Origin: a virus
IMG/VR virus record: IMGVR_UViG_3300042502_002027
Span: 1 to 64,000 of that record
Strand: one strand, 5' to 3'
Length of the DNA: 64,000 nt
Shown here piece after piece: positions 24,885-33,234 of this stretch (positions are counted from its first letter, which is position 1; each line of letters opens with the position of its first letter). The notes beneath the pieces were generated by a model that was not told the DNA's origin, made no database searches, and was given only the letters and a program-made list of their open reading frames with translations. A program made the translations under genes and the position numbers.

Positions 24885-25979
24885 TTATGCTTCTGTTGAA
24901 ACCTCAAATTCAGAATAAACTGTTTGTAACATTCTAAGTGATACTTGGTAAGGATCACAGTTAGAAGCTGGTCTTCTATCTTCAAAGTAGCCTTTTCCTT
25001 CAACAATTGCTTGTGCTGGAATTCTGATAGATGTGTCTCTTGTAGAGAAGCCGTAACTGAAATCATTGATACTTGATGTTTCGTGAGCACCAGTTAATCT
25101 TTGGTCGTTATGTAATCCGTAAACCGCAATGTGTTCTCTTTGATACTTTTCTAATTTAGACATAGTTTCTTTAATGATGTCTAATCCGCCTTCTTCTCTC
25201 ATTTCTTTAGTAGAGAAGTTAACATGACAACCTGTTCCGTTCCAGTCGCCTTTTAGTGGTTTAGGATGTAAAGAAACTTTAACATTATATTTTTCAGCAA
25301 CTCTTTGTAACAAATAACGAGAAACCCATAATTGGTCAGAACCTTCTAAAGCAGTAACTGGTCCAATTTGATATTCCCATTGTCCTAAAAGAACTTCAGC
25401 ATTAATACCGGAAATATCTAAACCAATTTCCATACACATATTCATATGTTCTTCAACAATGTCTCTACCAACTACATTATCAGATCCGATACCACAGTAG
25501 TAGTCACCTTGAGGTCTTGGTGTTGAATTTGGATCCAAAGTAAATCCTAATGGAATACCTTCACCAATGCCAAATGGAATCATTGGTTTGTGTGTAAGAG
25601 TGTATTCTTGTTCCCAGCCAAACCAAGGAAGTTCTAATTTATCACCTGAATTGATGCCCAATTCATTAACTTTTTCAGCTAATGTTCTTCTGTTGTTTGT
25701 TTCGTGTTGTGTTCCGTCTGGGTTAAGAACTTCACAGAAAACTAATTTGTTTAATCCTTTTCTAAATGGATCGTATGTTACAAATACGGGTTTTAATAAA
25801 CAGTCTGTGTTTTTACCTTTACCTGATTGTGCTTGTAACGTTGAACTTCCGTCAAATGACCATATTGAATAGTCAGAAGGATTCATAGAATTAATTTCTG
25901 AGGCGATTTTAGTTTTACTTCTAAGTTGTTGAGGGTTTGAACCATCAAGCCAAATGTACTCTAGTTTGATATTACTCAT
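24885..25979 (-). CDS. glnA: Glutamine synthetase type II, complete
   Basis: A 364-residue enzyme that condenses glutamate and ammonia to glutamine using ATP. The beta-grasp N-terminus (LEYIWLDGS) and catalytic domain are both present. Key elements: substrate-loop D-G-S-S at residues 43-46; WFGWEQEYTL at 119-128 and GINAEVLLGQWEYQIG at 191-206, with metal-binding Glu; GTGCHVNFST at 248-257; AHETSSINDFSYG at 298-310; the R-x-x-S-I-R-I-P run near 314-321; and YFEDRRPASNCDPY at 331-344. Length is normal for GSII. It has its own terminator; no TATATA box was seen upstream. Nothing looks degraded, so it should be active. Confidence 0.95.
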   Translation of the reverse strand: MSNIKLEYIWLDGSNPQQLRSKTKIASEINSMNPSDYSIWSFDGSSTLQAQSGKGKNTDCLLKPVFVTYDPFRKGLNKLVFCEVLNPDGTQHETNNRRTLAEKVNELGINSGDKLELPWFGWEQEYTLTHKPMIPFGIGEGIPLGFTLDPNSTPRPQGDYYCGIGSDNVVGRDIVEEHMNMCMEIGLDISGINAEVLLGQWEYQIGPVTALEGSDQLWVSRYLLQRVAEKYNVKVSLHPKPLKGDWNGTGCHVNFSTKEMREEGGLDIIKETMSKLEKYQREHIAVYGLHNDQRLTGAHETSSINDFSYGFSTRDTSIRIPAQAIVEGKGYFEDRRPASNCDPYQVSLRMLQTVYSEFEVSTEA

Positions 25980-26061
25980 AAATGATTTGTTTTTTTTTAT
26001 TTTATGTTTTTTACTAAACTTTGTTTAATTAGATCACTAAAATAAATACAAAAATTTAAAA

Positions 26062-26367
26062 ATGAATAAAGTAATATTACAACTTTGGGAAGAATCTAAT
26101 ACCAAAGAGGGATTTCTTAGTGATGGGTGTTCATTACATTTAAATGTTAAAGAAAGAGATATCTATGTATCTTCTATCTATGGAAGTCGAGATAATTCAA
26201 TTATTCCTAATGAATATGATAGAATTGTTGGAGAATGGATAGAAGTTTTTGTAGAAGATAAAATATTTAATATGATTATTGAAGAGAAGTCTGTTAAAAT
26301 TAATGAATCAGCTTTTCAAAATTTATTAAAATTTGAAGAAATAATATTTAACACCGATACTATATGA
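26062..26367 (+). CDS. Unknown small protein
   Basis: A 101-residue acidic protein starting MNKVILQLWEESNTKEG. It looks like a small mixed alpha/beta domain. It overlaps the next membrane-protein gene by four bases (ATGA), so they are probably cotranslated. No family recognised. Confidence 0.5.
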   Translation: MNKVILQLWEESNTKEGFLSDGCSLHLNVKERDIYVSSIYGSRDNSIIPNEYDRIVGEWIEVFVEDKIFNMIIEEKSVKINESAFQNLLKFEEIIFNTDTI

Positions 26368-26711
26368 TGATTACCCTATTTTACCTAATATCTATTTTAT
26401 TTGCTTTTAACGAAGTTTATTATGTTTTTAATAAAACTAGATTAGATATTAGTATCAAGTCTTTAGATGTTAAGTCTTTTAGTAGATTTGATATCTTACA
26501 TTATGTCTTCAGACTAATGTTTTGGATTTGGTTGATTATTGGTATTTGGTCATCTCAATCAAGTTTGTTTATATTTTTAACATTTTTACACTTACTTAGA
26601 TTTCCATTCTATCATATAAGTAGAAAACTTTACATTATATGGGATAATATTTTACCAAGTATCTCTATAATATTTATTTTAATTATACTTATTTATAAAA
26701 TTAAAGGTTAA
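26364..26711 (+). CDS. Small integral membrane protein
   Basis: A 115-residue protein with about four membrane segments: LFYLISILFAFNEVYYVF, LMFWIWLIIGIW, LFIFLTFLHLL and SISIIFILIILIY. Few charged residues outside loops. Possible roles include superinfection exclusion or membrane remodelling, but nothing in the sequence decides. Coupled to the 101-residue gene and convergent with the gp4-like gene, overlapping its end by 11 bases. Confidence 0.55.
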   Translation: MMITLFYLISILFAFNEVYYVFNKTRLDISIKSLDVKSFSRFDILHYVFRLMFWIWLIIGIWSSQSSLFIFLTFLHLLRFPFYHISRKLYIIWDNILPSISIIFILIILIYKIKG

Positions 26712-27228
26712 ATTTCTTTAGATGTTGTTCTGTTATGATAATAAATTCATAACCTTTCATATTACACCAATTAATCATAGTTTCCCATTTGTTCTTATTC
26801 TTGTAAGCCATTTTAAGGTCATACTCGAAGTTTTTTAACTTCTTCATTCCATTCTCAGGAACGACCAGGTTGCCTTCATTTAAGTCTTGAACCATCTTAT
26901 ACTCTTTGAATGGTTTAACCTCTACAACGACTTGTTTAAGTACTCCTTCAGAGTTTCTCATCTCATAATAGAAGTCTGGATAATAACAATGTTCTTTTAC
27001 TTTAGTGTCACCATTATCAAAGTGTGTCATTTGGTATGGTACTCTCATACACTCAGCACCCCATTTAGTAATAGTTTTATTATTATCTAACCAAGTCATT
27101 ATCTTCTTTTCCCAAGAACTTCTATAATATACACCACCTTGTGTATTCAATTTAATTACTTTGTCTTTATACTTTGGTATATAGTTGCCTTGATTGTAGT
27201 TAGCATTATTTGGTTTTGAATTTAACAT
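26701..27228 (-). CDS. gp4: Head completion nuclease (T4 gp4-like)
   Basis: A 175-residue protein with the gp4/gp50 pattern: VYYRSSWEKKIMTWLDNN (R-S-x-W-E), KWGAECMRVPY, YYPDFYYEM and VVVEVKPFKEY, that is the E-x(n)-D-x(n)-E-x-K set of the endonuclease-like fold. T4 gp4 is 150 residues. It is required for adding tails to full heads. The catalytic-like E, D and E-V-K residues are all present. It overlaps the membrane protein gene at its 3' end. Confidence 0.75.
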   Translation of the reverse strand: MLNSKPNNANYNQGNYIPKYKDKVIKLNTQGGVYYRSSWEKKIMTWLDNNKTITKWGAECMRVPYQMTHFDNGDTKVKEHCYYPDFYYEMRNSEGVLKQVVVEVKPFKEYKMVQDLNEGNLVVPENGMKKLKNFEYDLKMAYKNKNKWETMINWCNMKGYEFIIITEQHLKKFNL

Positions 27229-27272
27229 ACCTTGGATTAGTTTATTTTATATATAAAAGAAAACAGATTTCC

Positions 27273-27968
27273 ATGGGAGAATTAGTAGATAGAATAGGAT
27301 TAAGAATGTTAGTTGATGGTGATGGATTGGCTGATAACTTCAAAAACAATTCACTTTATTTTTATGAAAAATATCAAAAATCTGATAAAAGTGTAAAGTC
27401 TATTAGTGTTAGTGATATATTACCTGGTAATTTTTATCATTTTCATTATTTAGATGATTCCAATTGGATGAAGTGGTCTCCGATTTTTGTTACTAACTAT
27501 AAAAAGATAAGCAATCAAATAATTATATTTGGTGTGAATTTTAACTTTATACCATTAGAAGTCAGAGCTTTTTTATTTGATAATTTTATGAAGGAAGAAG
27601 ATTTTGAAAAAGATCAGCCATTAGCGGTTAGTTATGAGGGTATGTATGCTGAGTTAATTAAATATGGATTTGAATATGCTTTAGTCGAATATAATGCTTT
27701 ACAAATTAAAATGGTACATAGAATAGAAATGAATTCTGTTCCAAGATTTTTAATTGCTGGTCATCCTAAAAATAAATACGATCCAGGTAAATTATTTAGT
27801 ATATGGCAAGCTAAGTTAAAGGATAAAGATAAAAGAAATCAAGAGATTATGAATTCAACAATAGATGACTTCTATGACACTAGAGGTGAGATTAATGAAA
27901 AGTATGTTTTGTTAAAAGACCATATTAAAAGAATTCAGACCAATTTGCGAAAATATGGTAATAGATAA
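27273..27968 (+). CDS. T4-type head or tail completion protein, family unsure
   Basis: A 231-residue protein from the ATG at 27273 (MGELVDRIGLRML). The segment DILPGNFYHFHYLDD, then PIFVTNYKKI and FGVNFNFIPLEVRAFLF, matches a pattern I know from tailed phages, P-G-x-x-Y-x-F-x-Y ... P-L-V ... G-x-N-x-x-Y-L-P-x-x-x-R, often annotated as DNA end protector or neck-region protein. Its position beside gp4, as T4 gene 2 lies near gene 4, is consistent. An upstream in-frame start at 27210 would overlap the divergent gp4 gene and is rejected. Confidence 0.5.
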   Translation: MGELVDRIGLRMLVDGDGLADNFKNNSLYFYEKYQKSDKSVKSISVSDILPGNFYHFHYLDDSNWMKWSPIFVTNYKKISNQIIIFGVNFNFIPLEVRAFLFDNFMKEEDFEKDQPLAVSYEGMYAELIKYGFEYALVEYNALQIKMVHRIEMNSVPRFLIAGHPKNKYDPGKLFSIWQAKLKDKDKRNQEIMNSTIDDFYDTRGEINEKYVLLKDHIKRIQTNLRKYGNR

Positions 27969-27977
27969 TAATATATA
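27969..27977 (+). promoter_or_regulatory. Putative late promoter
   Basis: TAATATATA then CTCTATAAAAA, with the ATG at 28001. The same CTCTATAAAAA-like leader follows the box before the scaffold and sheath genes. Confidence 0.45.
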
Positions 27978-28000
27978 CTCTATAAAAATTACAATTTTAA

Positions 28001-28477
28001 ATGAGACATTTAAGAAAATTTGAAGAACTTGATTATTCTACATATATGAGTGCTGCTGATAAAATGGCTGGATATGGTCAAGTTAAGAAAGCAGAAGAAG
28101 TTAAATCACATGCTAAAAGCATGGCTATGATGCTTATCAAAAATATGGAGTTTGATATTTTAGTTGGTAATGTTAAAGAATTTCCAATGGCAAAATTTCA
28201 TAGTGCTAGAATATTTAAATCAGGAACAGCTTGGACTCTTCAAGTTATGTTCGAATCTAATGGTGGTTATACACATAGTGTGATGTCCAAGGCTACACCT
28301 GAAGGTGAAATTAGTTGGCAAGAAGGTAATAAATTTATGAATAGAAAATCTACAATTAAGTTTAATCAACTTATTGAACAACTTTGTCTTTTTCAACCAG
28401 ATTTTGTTGGATACTTAAAAGAGTATAGCTTAAATTCTGGTGATCTTAAATTAATACAAAGAACTTATTATTTATAA
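28001..28477 (+). CDS. Tagged unknown protein
   Basis: A 158-residue protein starting MRHLRKFEELDYSTY, a recognisable copy of the shared tag. The rest is a compact mixed domain (KFHSARIFKSGTAWTLQVMF, then a C-terminal QLIEQLCLFQPDFVGYL helix). Single-gene unit just upstream of the portal gene with its own promoter and terminator. Head packaging is inferred from tag and location; no family recognised. Confidence 0.5.
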   Translation: MRHLRKFEELDYSTYMSAADKMAGYGQVKKAEEVKSHAKSMAMMLIKNMEFDILVGNVKEFPMAKFHSARIFKSGTAWTLQVMFESNGGYTHSVMSKATPEGEISWQEGNKFMNRKSTIKFNQLIEQLCLFQPDFVGYLKEYSLNSGDLKLIQRTYYL

Positions 28478-28484
28478 TCTATAA

Positions 28485-28512
28485 AAAACCTACTGACACC
28501 AGTGGGTTTTAC
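28485..28512 (+). terminator. Terminator before portal
   Basis: Eleven-pair stem AAAACCTACTG-ACAC-CAGTGGGTTTT with one G-T pair. Confidence 0.75.
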
Positions 28513-28535
28513 TCTTTTTGGAGGGACTTTGGATT

Positions 28536-28546
28536 TTTAATATATA
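28536..28546 (+). promoter_or_regulatory. Putative late promoter of portal
   Basis: TTTAATATATA followed by a 20-base leader to the ATG at 28567. Confidence 0.5.
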
Positions 28547-28566
28547 AACGAAATACTTATTAATAA

Positions 28567-30279
28567 ATGGCATCATATAATCAATTTAACGCAGGTTCAG
28601 GTCAAACAAATTTCGCCTACACCAACAGTGCTGTTGAGAATAAAGGACTTTTTAATAGAATTTTAAGAGGTTTATCATCTTATGGTATGAACTATGATGA
28701 TATGATTGTTAGAAACCAAGTTGGTATTGGTATTAACGAAGATCCATATGCGGCTAGAGGTAACTCAATGTATGACTTCTTCTCTCAAAGAGCCGTAGCT
28801 TCTGTCTTAAATAGAAAATCAATTCCTTACTTAGATAAAGCTTATGGTGATAAAAGAAGAATTTTAAGAGAATATTCAATTAAAGATGAAATTAGAGACT
28901 TTATTAGTTCATTAGCTGATGAAAGTATTGTTTATAATGATGAAAGAGATTTCTGTTCTCCTAAGCCTTTATCAAATGATTATTCACAAGAGATTAAAGA
29001 TAAGTATCAAGAATATTTTGAAAAGATTTATAATAAGTTTGGATTCTCTGATAGTATTACTGCCTGGAATATGATGAAAGACTTTTTAATTGATGGTTAT
29101 TTAGCATTAGAAATTATCTATGATGATAAGAAAAAGAATATTATTGGTTTTAACAGATTAAGACCAGATACTTTAGTTCCAGCATTTGAGCCATCTATTG
29201 GTCACTTATGGATTCAGTTTCCTGAAGATCCTCAATTGAGAAGAATCTTCTTAGATTCTCAGTTAGTTTATATTTCTTATTCATCTCAAAATGATTATTC
29301 AGAAACATCTTATGTAGAAGGTTTAATTAAACCATATAACCAATTAAAGATTCTTGAGCAAACAAGAGTAATGTTTAACATTATTAATGCTACAGTTTAT
29401 CAAAAGTTTACTATTCCTATTAAAGGTTTATCAAGACAAAGAGCTGAAGAACAAATTGGTCAATTAATCAATGATTATTCAGAAGAAGTTGAATGGGATG
29501 ATTCATTAGGTACATTAACTATCAATGGGGCTAAACACTTACCTTATAATAAACAAATTTGGTTCCCTGAAGGAGATGCTGGTACACCAGCTATGGAATT
29601 AGTTTCACCTGAAGGACATAACTTAAATGAGTCGGATATGTTGACTTGGTTCTACAATGCCCTAAAAAGAGCTTCTAAGATTCCTTTCCAACGTTTTGAT
29701 AAAGAAAATGGTGGTGGTAACTTAATCAATGACTCGGCTGATATGACGAGAGATGAGATTAAATTTTACAACTTTATTAATAGATTAAGAGCTAACTTCA
29801 AAGAACTTATTGTTAAGCCTTTGAAACTACAAATGTTAATTGAGTTTCCTGAGTTGAAAGAAGATGAGATTCTTATGAATCAAATTGATATTAACTTTAA
29901 CTCAAATCAAGTATTTGAAGAATGGAAGAAATTAAATAACTTGGCTAAGAAAGCAGAAATATTTGGTACTTTAGTTGGAATTATGAATGGTGAAAAACCT
30001 TACTTCCACGTTGAGTATTTAATTGATAATGTATTTAAATTGACACCAGAAGAAAAAGCTGAAAATCAAAAATACTGGGCTAAAGATGCTCTCGGTGTTG
30101 CTGGTGGTGGTGCGGCCGCTGGTGCTGAAGGTGGTGCTCCTGCTGAAGGTGCTCCTGCTGAAGGTGGTGAGGCTCCAGCTGAGGGTGGTGAAGCCGCTCC
30201 TGAGGCACAAGCCGCTCCTGAGGCACAAGCCGCTCCTGAAACTCCTCCTGCTGAAGGTGGTGGTGAATTTGAATTCTAA
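28567..30279 (+). CDS. gp20: Portal protein (T4 gp20-like)
   Basis: A 570-residue protein forming the dodecameric DNA gate of the head. Family segments include NSMYDFFSQRAVASVLNRKS near residue 66, the RRILREYS strand, NMMKDFLIDGYLALEIIYDD near 160, LRPDTLVPAFEP and a long helix region with NLINDSADMTRDEIKFYNF. T4 gp20 is 524 residues; the last 60 residues here are a disordered Ala/Gly/Pro/Glu repeat tail (units such as PAEGG and APEAQ). The gene lies upstream of scaffold and capsid, in T4 order. Confidence 0.92.
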   Translation: MASYNQFNAGSGQTNFAYTNSAVENKGLFNRILRGLSSYGMNYDDMIVRNQVGIGINEDPYAARGNSMYDFFSQRAVASVLNRKSIPYLDKAYGDKRRILREYSIKDEIRDFISSLADESIVYNDERDFCSPKPLSNDYSQEIKDKYQEYFEKIYNKFGFSDSITAWNMMKDFLIDGYLALEIIYDDKKKNIIGFNRLRPDTLVPAFEPSIGHLWIQFPEDPQLRRIFLDSQLVYISYSSQNDYSETSYVEGLIKPYNQLKILEQTRVMFNIINATVYQKFTIPIKGLSRQRAEEQIGQLINDYSEEVEWDDSLGTLTINGAKHLPYNKQIWFPEGDAGTPAMELVSPEGHNLNESDMLTWFYNALKRASKIPFQRFDKENGGGNLINDSADMTRDEIKFYNFINRLRANFKELIVKPLKLQMLIEFPELKEDEILMNQIDINFNSNQVFEEWKKLNNLAKKAEIFGTLVGIMNGEKPYFHVEYLIDNVFKLTPEEKAENQKYWAKDALGVAGGGAAAGAEGGAPAEGAPAEGGEAPAEGGEAAPEAQAAPEAQAAPETPPAEGGGEFEF

Positions 30280-30296
30280 AACTTATATAAAAAAAG

Positions 30297-30325
30297 AAAA
30301 CCTCTCAAATTTGAGAGGTTTTTTT
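30297..30325. terminator. Bidirectional terminator after portal
   Basis: Perfect 18-base palindrome CCTCTCAAATTTGAGAGG flanked by A and T runs. It also overlaps the end of the convergent 149-residue gene. Confidence 0.9.
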
Positions 30326-30773
30326 ATGCTGTCATTTTCGGATAAATAAAGTAGAAGGATTTAACTTGATTATCTACTATGTTTTGTTTGAGTTCTAGTT
30401 CAACTTCTGATTCAATTAAGTCTCTAATAATTTTTCCCCATTCAGTGGTCATTGTTTTAATTGTTACTTCTAATTCTAAAACATTGTTACCTTTAAGTAT
30501 GAATTTCATAAACTTTATTGCTGATGATGCTTTTTTAAGAACATCGTAGTCATAAGCATCATCAACTATAACATTTACATACATAACACCGTGAGCGTGA
30601 CCAGATATATCTAAAGTAAACTCAATTTTTTTATCTTCTAAAACAGAGTTTAATTTAATCTCTCTTTTATATTCAGACCAATTATTAAAATTAGATAATA
30701 ATTTCTCGTATTGTTCCAAGGTATTATTATCTAATTCAATATTAAAAGACTTTGTTACACTCCACCCTTCCAT
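30324..30773 (-). CDS. Unknown protein downstream of RNase R
   Basis: A 149-residue protein starting MEGWSVTKSFNIELDN, with beta-strand-rich middle (YVNVIVDDAYDYDVLKK) and a helical end. It begins directly at the end of the RNase R-like gene with no gap, so it is probably cotranslated. No family recognised. A stray in-frame LDISGHAHGVMYVN could suggest a small enzyme fold, but no motif is complete. Confidence 0.5.
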   Translation of the reverse strand: MEGWSVTKSFNIELDNNTLEQYEKLLSNFNNWSEYKREIKLNSVLEDKKIEFTLDISGHAHGVMYVNVIVDDAYDYDVLKKASSAIKFMKFILKGNNVLELEVTIKTMTTEWGKIIRDLIESEVELELKQNIVDNQVKSFYFIYPKMTA

Positions 30774-32654
30774 TTACAATATTGTAAAATCTATCTGTTT
30801 TCTTTCTAAGTCTACTGATTTAACTACAACTTTAAGAGAATCTCCTAATCTGATTTTTTCACCATTTTCGCTTGTTATTGTATAGTTAGCTGTATCAGCT
30901 GACCATTTTCCTTCAAGTGATTGGTATCTAACCATTCCTTCACATTTACTTTCAATCAATTCAACATACATGCCCCAATCAGTTACACCTGAAACGATAC
31001 CATCAAATACTTTACCAATCTTATCTAAGAGATATTCAGCTTGTTTGTATTTAATTGAATCTCTTTGAGCTTTAGCAGCTACTAATTCTCTAGCAGAACA
31101 CCATTTAGCTTGTTCTTCAATCTTACCAGGATTACCTTGAGTTTTCTTATCTAAGAAATCAAGTAATATTCTGTGTGTGATTAAATCTGGATATCTACGA
31201 ATCGGTGAAGTAAAGTGAGAGTAGTGAGTAAATCCTAAACCATAGTGACCAATGTTCTTAATTGTGTAAGTTGCTTTAGACATACATCTAGTTACTAAAG
31301 TTTCAATCATATTTTCTTCAGGAGTATCTTTAATTTCTTTTAATAAAGAATTAAGTGATTTTTTAATTTCAGTTGAATCATCATATATCTCTATATCATA
31401 TCCAAAAGTTTTACAAACACCAACTAAAGCATTCAACTTCTCCATATTTGGAGTATCGTGAACTCTATAAACGTTTGCCCAACTAGCTTCTGATAAAGTT
31501 TTAGCAACTGACTTGTTAGCCAATAACATAAATTCTTCAATTAACTTGTTAGATTCTTTTTGTTCTTTGAAATAAACACCAATTGGTTTCTTATTATCTT
31601 CGGCTAATTTGAATTTAACTTCAATGCCTCCCATTTCAATAGAACCTTCTTTGATTCTTTTCTTTCTAATCTTTCTAGCTAAAGTATCAAGTAATCTAAT
31701 TTCGGTTGAATAATCACCTTCACTACCTTCAATTATTTCTTGGGCATCTTCATAAGCAAATCTTCTATCAGAGTGAATAACGGTTTTACCTTGCCAAGTA
31801 TTTAAGATGTTACCATCACCATCTAAAGTAAAGATAACAGAAAAAGCTAATCTATCTTCATGTGGTTTAAGTGAACATATACCATTACTTAAACGTTCTG
31901 GTAGCATTGGAACACATCTATCAACTAAATATACTGATGTGGCTCTTTTGAAAGCCTCATCGTCTAATTTAGTTCCTGGTTTAACATAGTGACCTACGTC
32001 AGCAATGTGAACTCCTATTTCAATTTTATTATCATTAATTATATTAACTGATAAAGCATCATCAAAATCTTTAGCATCAACTGGGTCAATAGTTAAAGTA
32101 GTAACACCTCTCATATCTTTACGAGAAGAAATTTCCTTTTCAGTAATAACTTCAGGTACTAACATTGATTCGTTAATAACTTCTTGAGGAAATTCAACAG
32201 GTAGTCCATATTCGAACATAATTGAATTCATCTCAGCATTGTTATCACCGGAATCTCCTAAAACTTTAATTATTTTTCCTTGTGGTGATTTTGTATCTTC
32301 CCACTTTATTAACTCGATTACAACTTTTTGGTCGTGTTCGGCTTTTAATCCACCTTTAATATAAAAGTCTACTGGAATTTTATTACTATCAGGAACTACG
32401 AATATAGTTTTCTTCCCAATTTGTACTTTTCCAACAAACTCTGTTTTAAATCTTGAAATAACTTCAATAACTTTTCCTTCTAACTTTTTTTCAGCTTTGA
32501 ATATCTGAACTTTTACTTTATCTAAATGTAATGAGTTAGTCGTGTTTTTCTTGTAAATGAAGATTTCTTTATCTTCTACTAATAAGGACGCGTTACCACT
32601 TGTTGAGAATTCAATCTGTCCTTCGTAAACATCCCCTTCTTTTAATTCTATCAT
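30774..32654 (-). CDS. rnr: RNase R-like 3'-5' exoribonuclease (RNB family)
   Basis: A 626-residue hydrolytic exoribonuclease. N-terminal OB/cold-shock-like strands (to about residue 160) are followed by the RNB domain: TLTIDPVDAKDFDDALSV near 195, with the four metal-binding Asp; HIADVGHYVKPG near 220; and LVDRCVPMLPERLSNG with SLKPHEDRLAFS after it. TSPIRRYPDLI-type ring motif (HFTSPIRRYPD) occurs near 480. An S1 domain closes the protein (FDGIVSGVTDWGMYVEL). All catalytic residues are intact. RNase R degrades structured RNA and, in bacteria, non-stop mRNA together with tmRNA and SmpB. E. coli RNase R is 813 residues; this one lacks the long N- and C-terminal tails. Confidence 0.9.
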   Translation of the reverse strand: MIELKEGDVYEGQIEFSTSGNASLLVEDKEIFIYKKNTTNSLHLDKVKVQIFKAEKKLEGKVIEVISRFKTEFVGKVQIGKKTIFVVPDSNKIPVDFYIKGGLKAEHDQKVVIELIKWEDTKSPQGKIIKVLGDSGDNNAEMNSIMFEYGLPVEFPQEVINESMLVPEVITEKEISSRKDMRGVTTLTIDPVDAKDFDDALSVNIINDNKIEIGVHIADVGHYVKPGTKLDDEAFKRATSVYLVDRCVPMLPERLSNGICSLKPHEDRLAFSVIFTLDGDGNILNTWQGKTVIHSDRRFAYEDAQEIIEGSEGDYSTEIRLLDTLARKIRKKRIKEGSIEMGGIEVKFKLAEDNKKPIGVYFKEQKESNKLIEEFMLLANKSVAKTLSEASWANVYRVHDTPNMEKLNALVGVCKTFGYDIEIYDDSTEIKKSLNSLLKEIKDTPEENMIETLVTRCMSKATYTIKNIGHYGLGFTHYSHFTSPIRRYPDLITHRILLDFLDKKTQGNPGKIEEQAKWCSARELVAAKAQRDSIKYKQAEYLLDKIGKVFDGIVSGVTDWGMYVELIESKCEGMVRYQSLEGKWSADTANYTITSENGEKIRLGDSLKVVVKSVDLERKQIDFTIL

Positions 32655-32667
32655 ATAGGTATTCTAT

Positions 32668-33063
32668 TTAAGAAACCTCATTTTGTTTATCTCTTTTTGA
32701 TATATTATCTACACCATACTTCTCTATAAGCGTATTTTTCATTTTACTAAGAACTTTTTTATTCTGTATTGGATAGTCAACTCCAAAGTTTTTTCTTAAT
32801 GTTTCTTTTCTTTTTGATTCAGAACATTTTCTACAATAATATTCTCCAAAGTTGTTATCATATTTAACATAGTTTTTGAATATTACTTCTTTTTCGATTC
32901 CACAACCGTCACACTTACATTTTATTTTATAATGTGATCCTTTTGACATTAATTCAATTGGTATTTTAATAATCTCTCCAATTGCTACATCATATCCTAA
33001 ATCATCATAGTACTGATAATTCGACTCATTAATTTTTATCTCTATCTCTCTTGTAAGGATCAT
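32668..33063 (-). CDS. Zinc-finger protein resembling the front part of a homing endonuclease
   Basis: A 131-residue protein with a four-Cys zinc site (CKCDGCG near residue 50 and YCRKC near 76) followed by RKNFGVDYPIQNK and EKYGVDNISK, a repeated K-x-x-x-Y/F-G-V-D-N/Y motif seen in homing endonuclease-type phage proteins. Longer relatives carry a nuclease domain after this; none is present before the stop, so this may be a truncated element. It lies 13 bases before the RNase R-like gene on the same strand. Confidence 0.5.
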   Translation of the reverse strand: MILTREIEIKINESNYQYYDDLGYDVAIGEIIKIPIELMSKGSHYKIKCKCDGCGIEKEVIFKNYVKYDNNFGEYYCRKCSESKRKETLRKNFGVDYPIQNKKVLSKMKNTLIEKYGVDNISKRDKQNEVS

Positions 33064-33234
33064 AAAAAACCGCTCAATTTCTTTTATTTATTAAAAATCA
33101 CTTCTCTCCTCCATGGTTTTATACATGTTAAACCCAGCCTGAAACCTATCACTACTATAAAAAATCCACGTTGAAAAAAAGACGGTTTCTTACTGATTAT
33201 ATATACTCTATATTTTAAAAAATAATAAACTTAA
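33064..33234. other. Intergenic divergent region upstream of scaffold
   Basis: No gene seen. It holds the scaffold promoter box near 33196-33205 and AT-rich sequence with no clear hairpin terminator. Confidence 0.4.
33196..33205 (+). promoter_or_regulatory. Putative late promoter of the protease-scaffold gene
   Basis: ATTATATATA followed by CTCTATATTTTAAAAAA leader; ATG at 33235. Confidence 0.5.
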
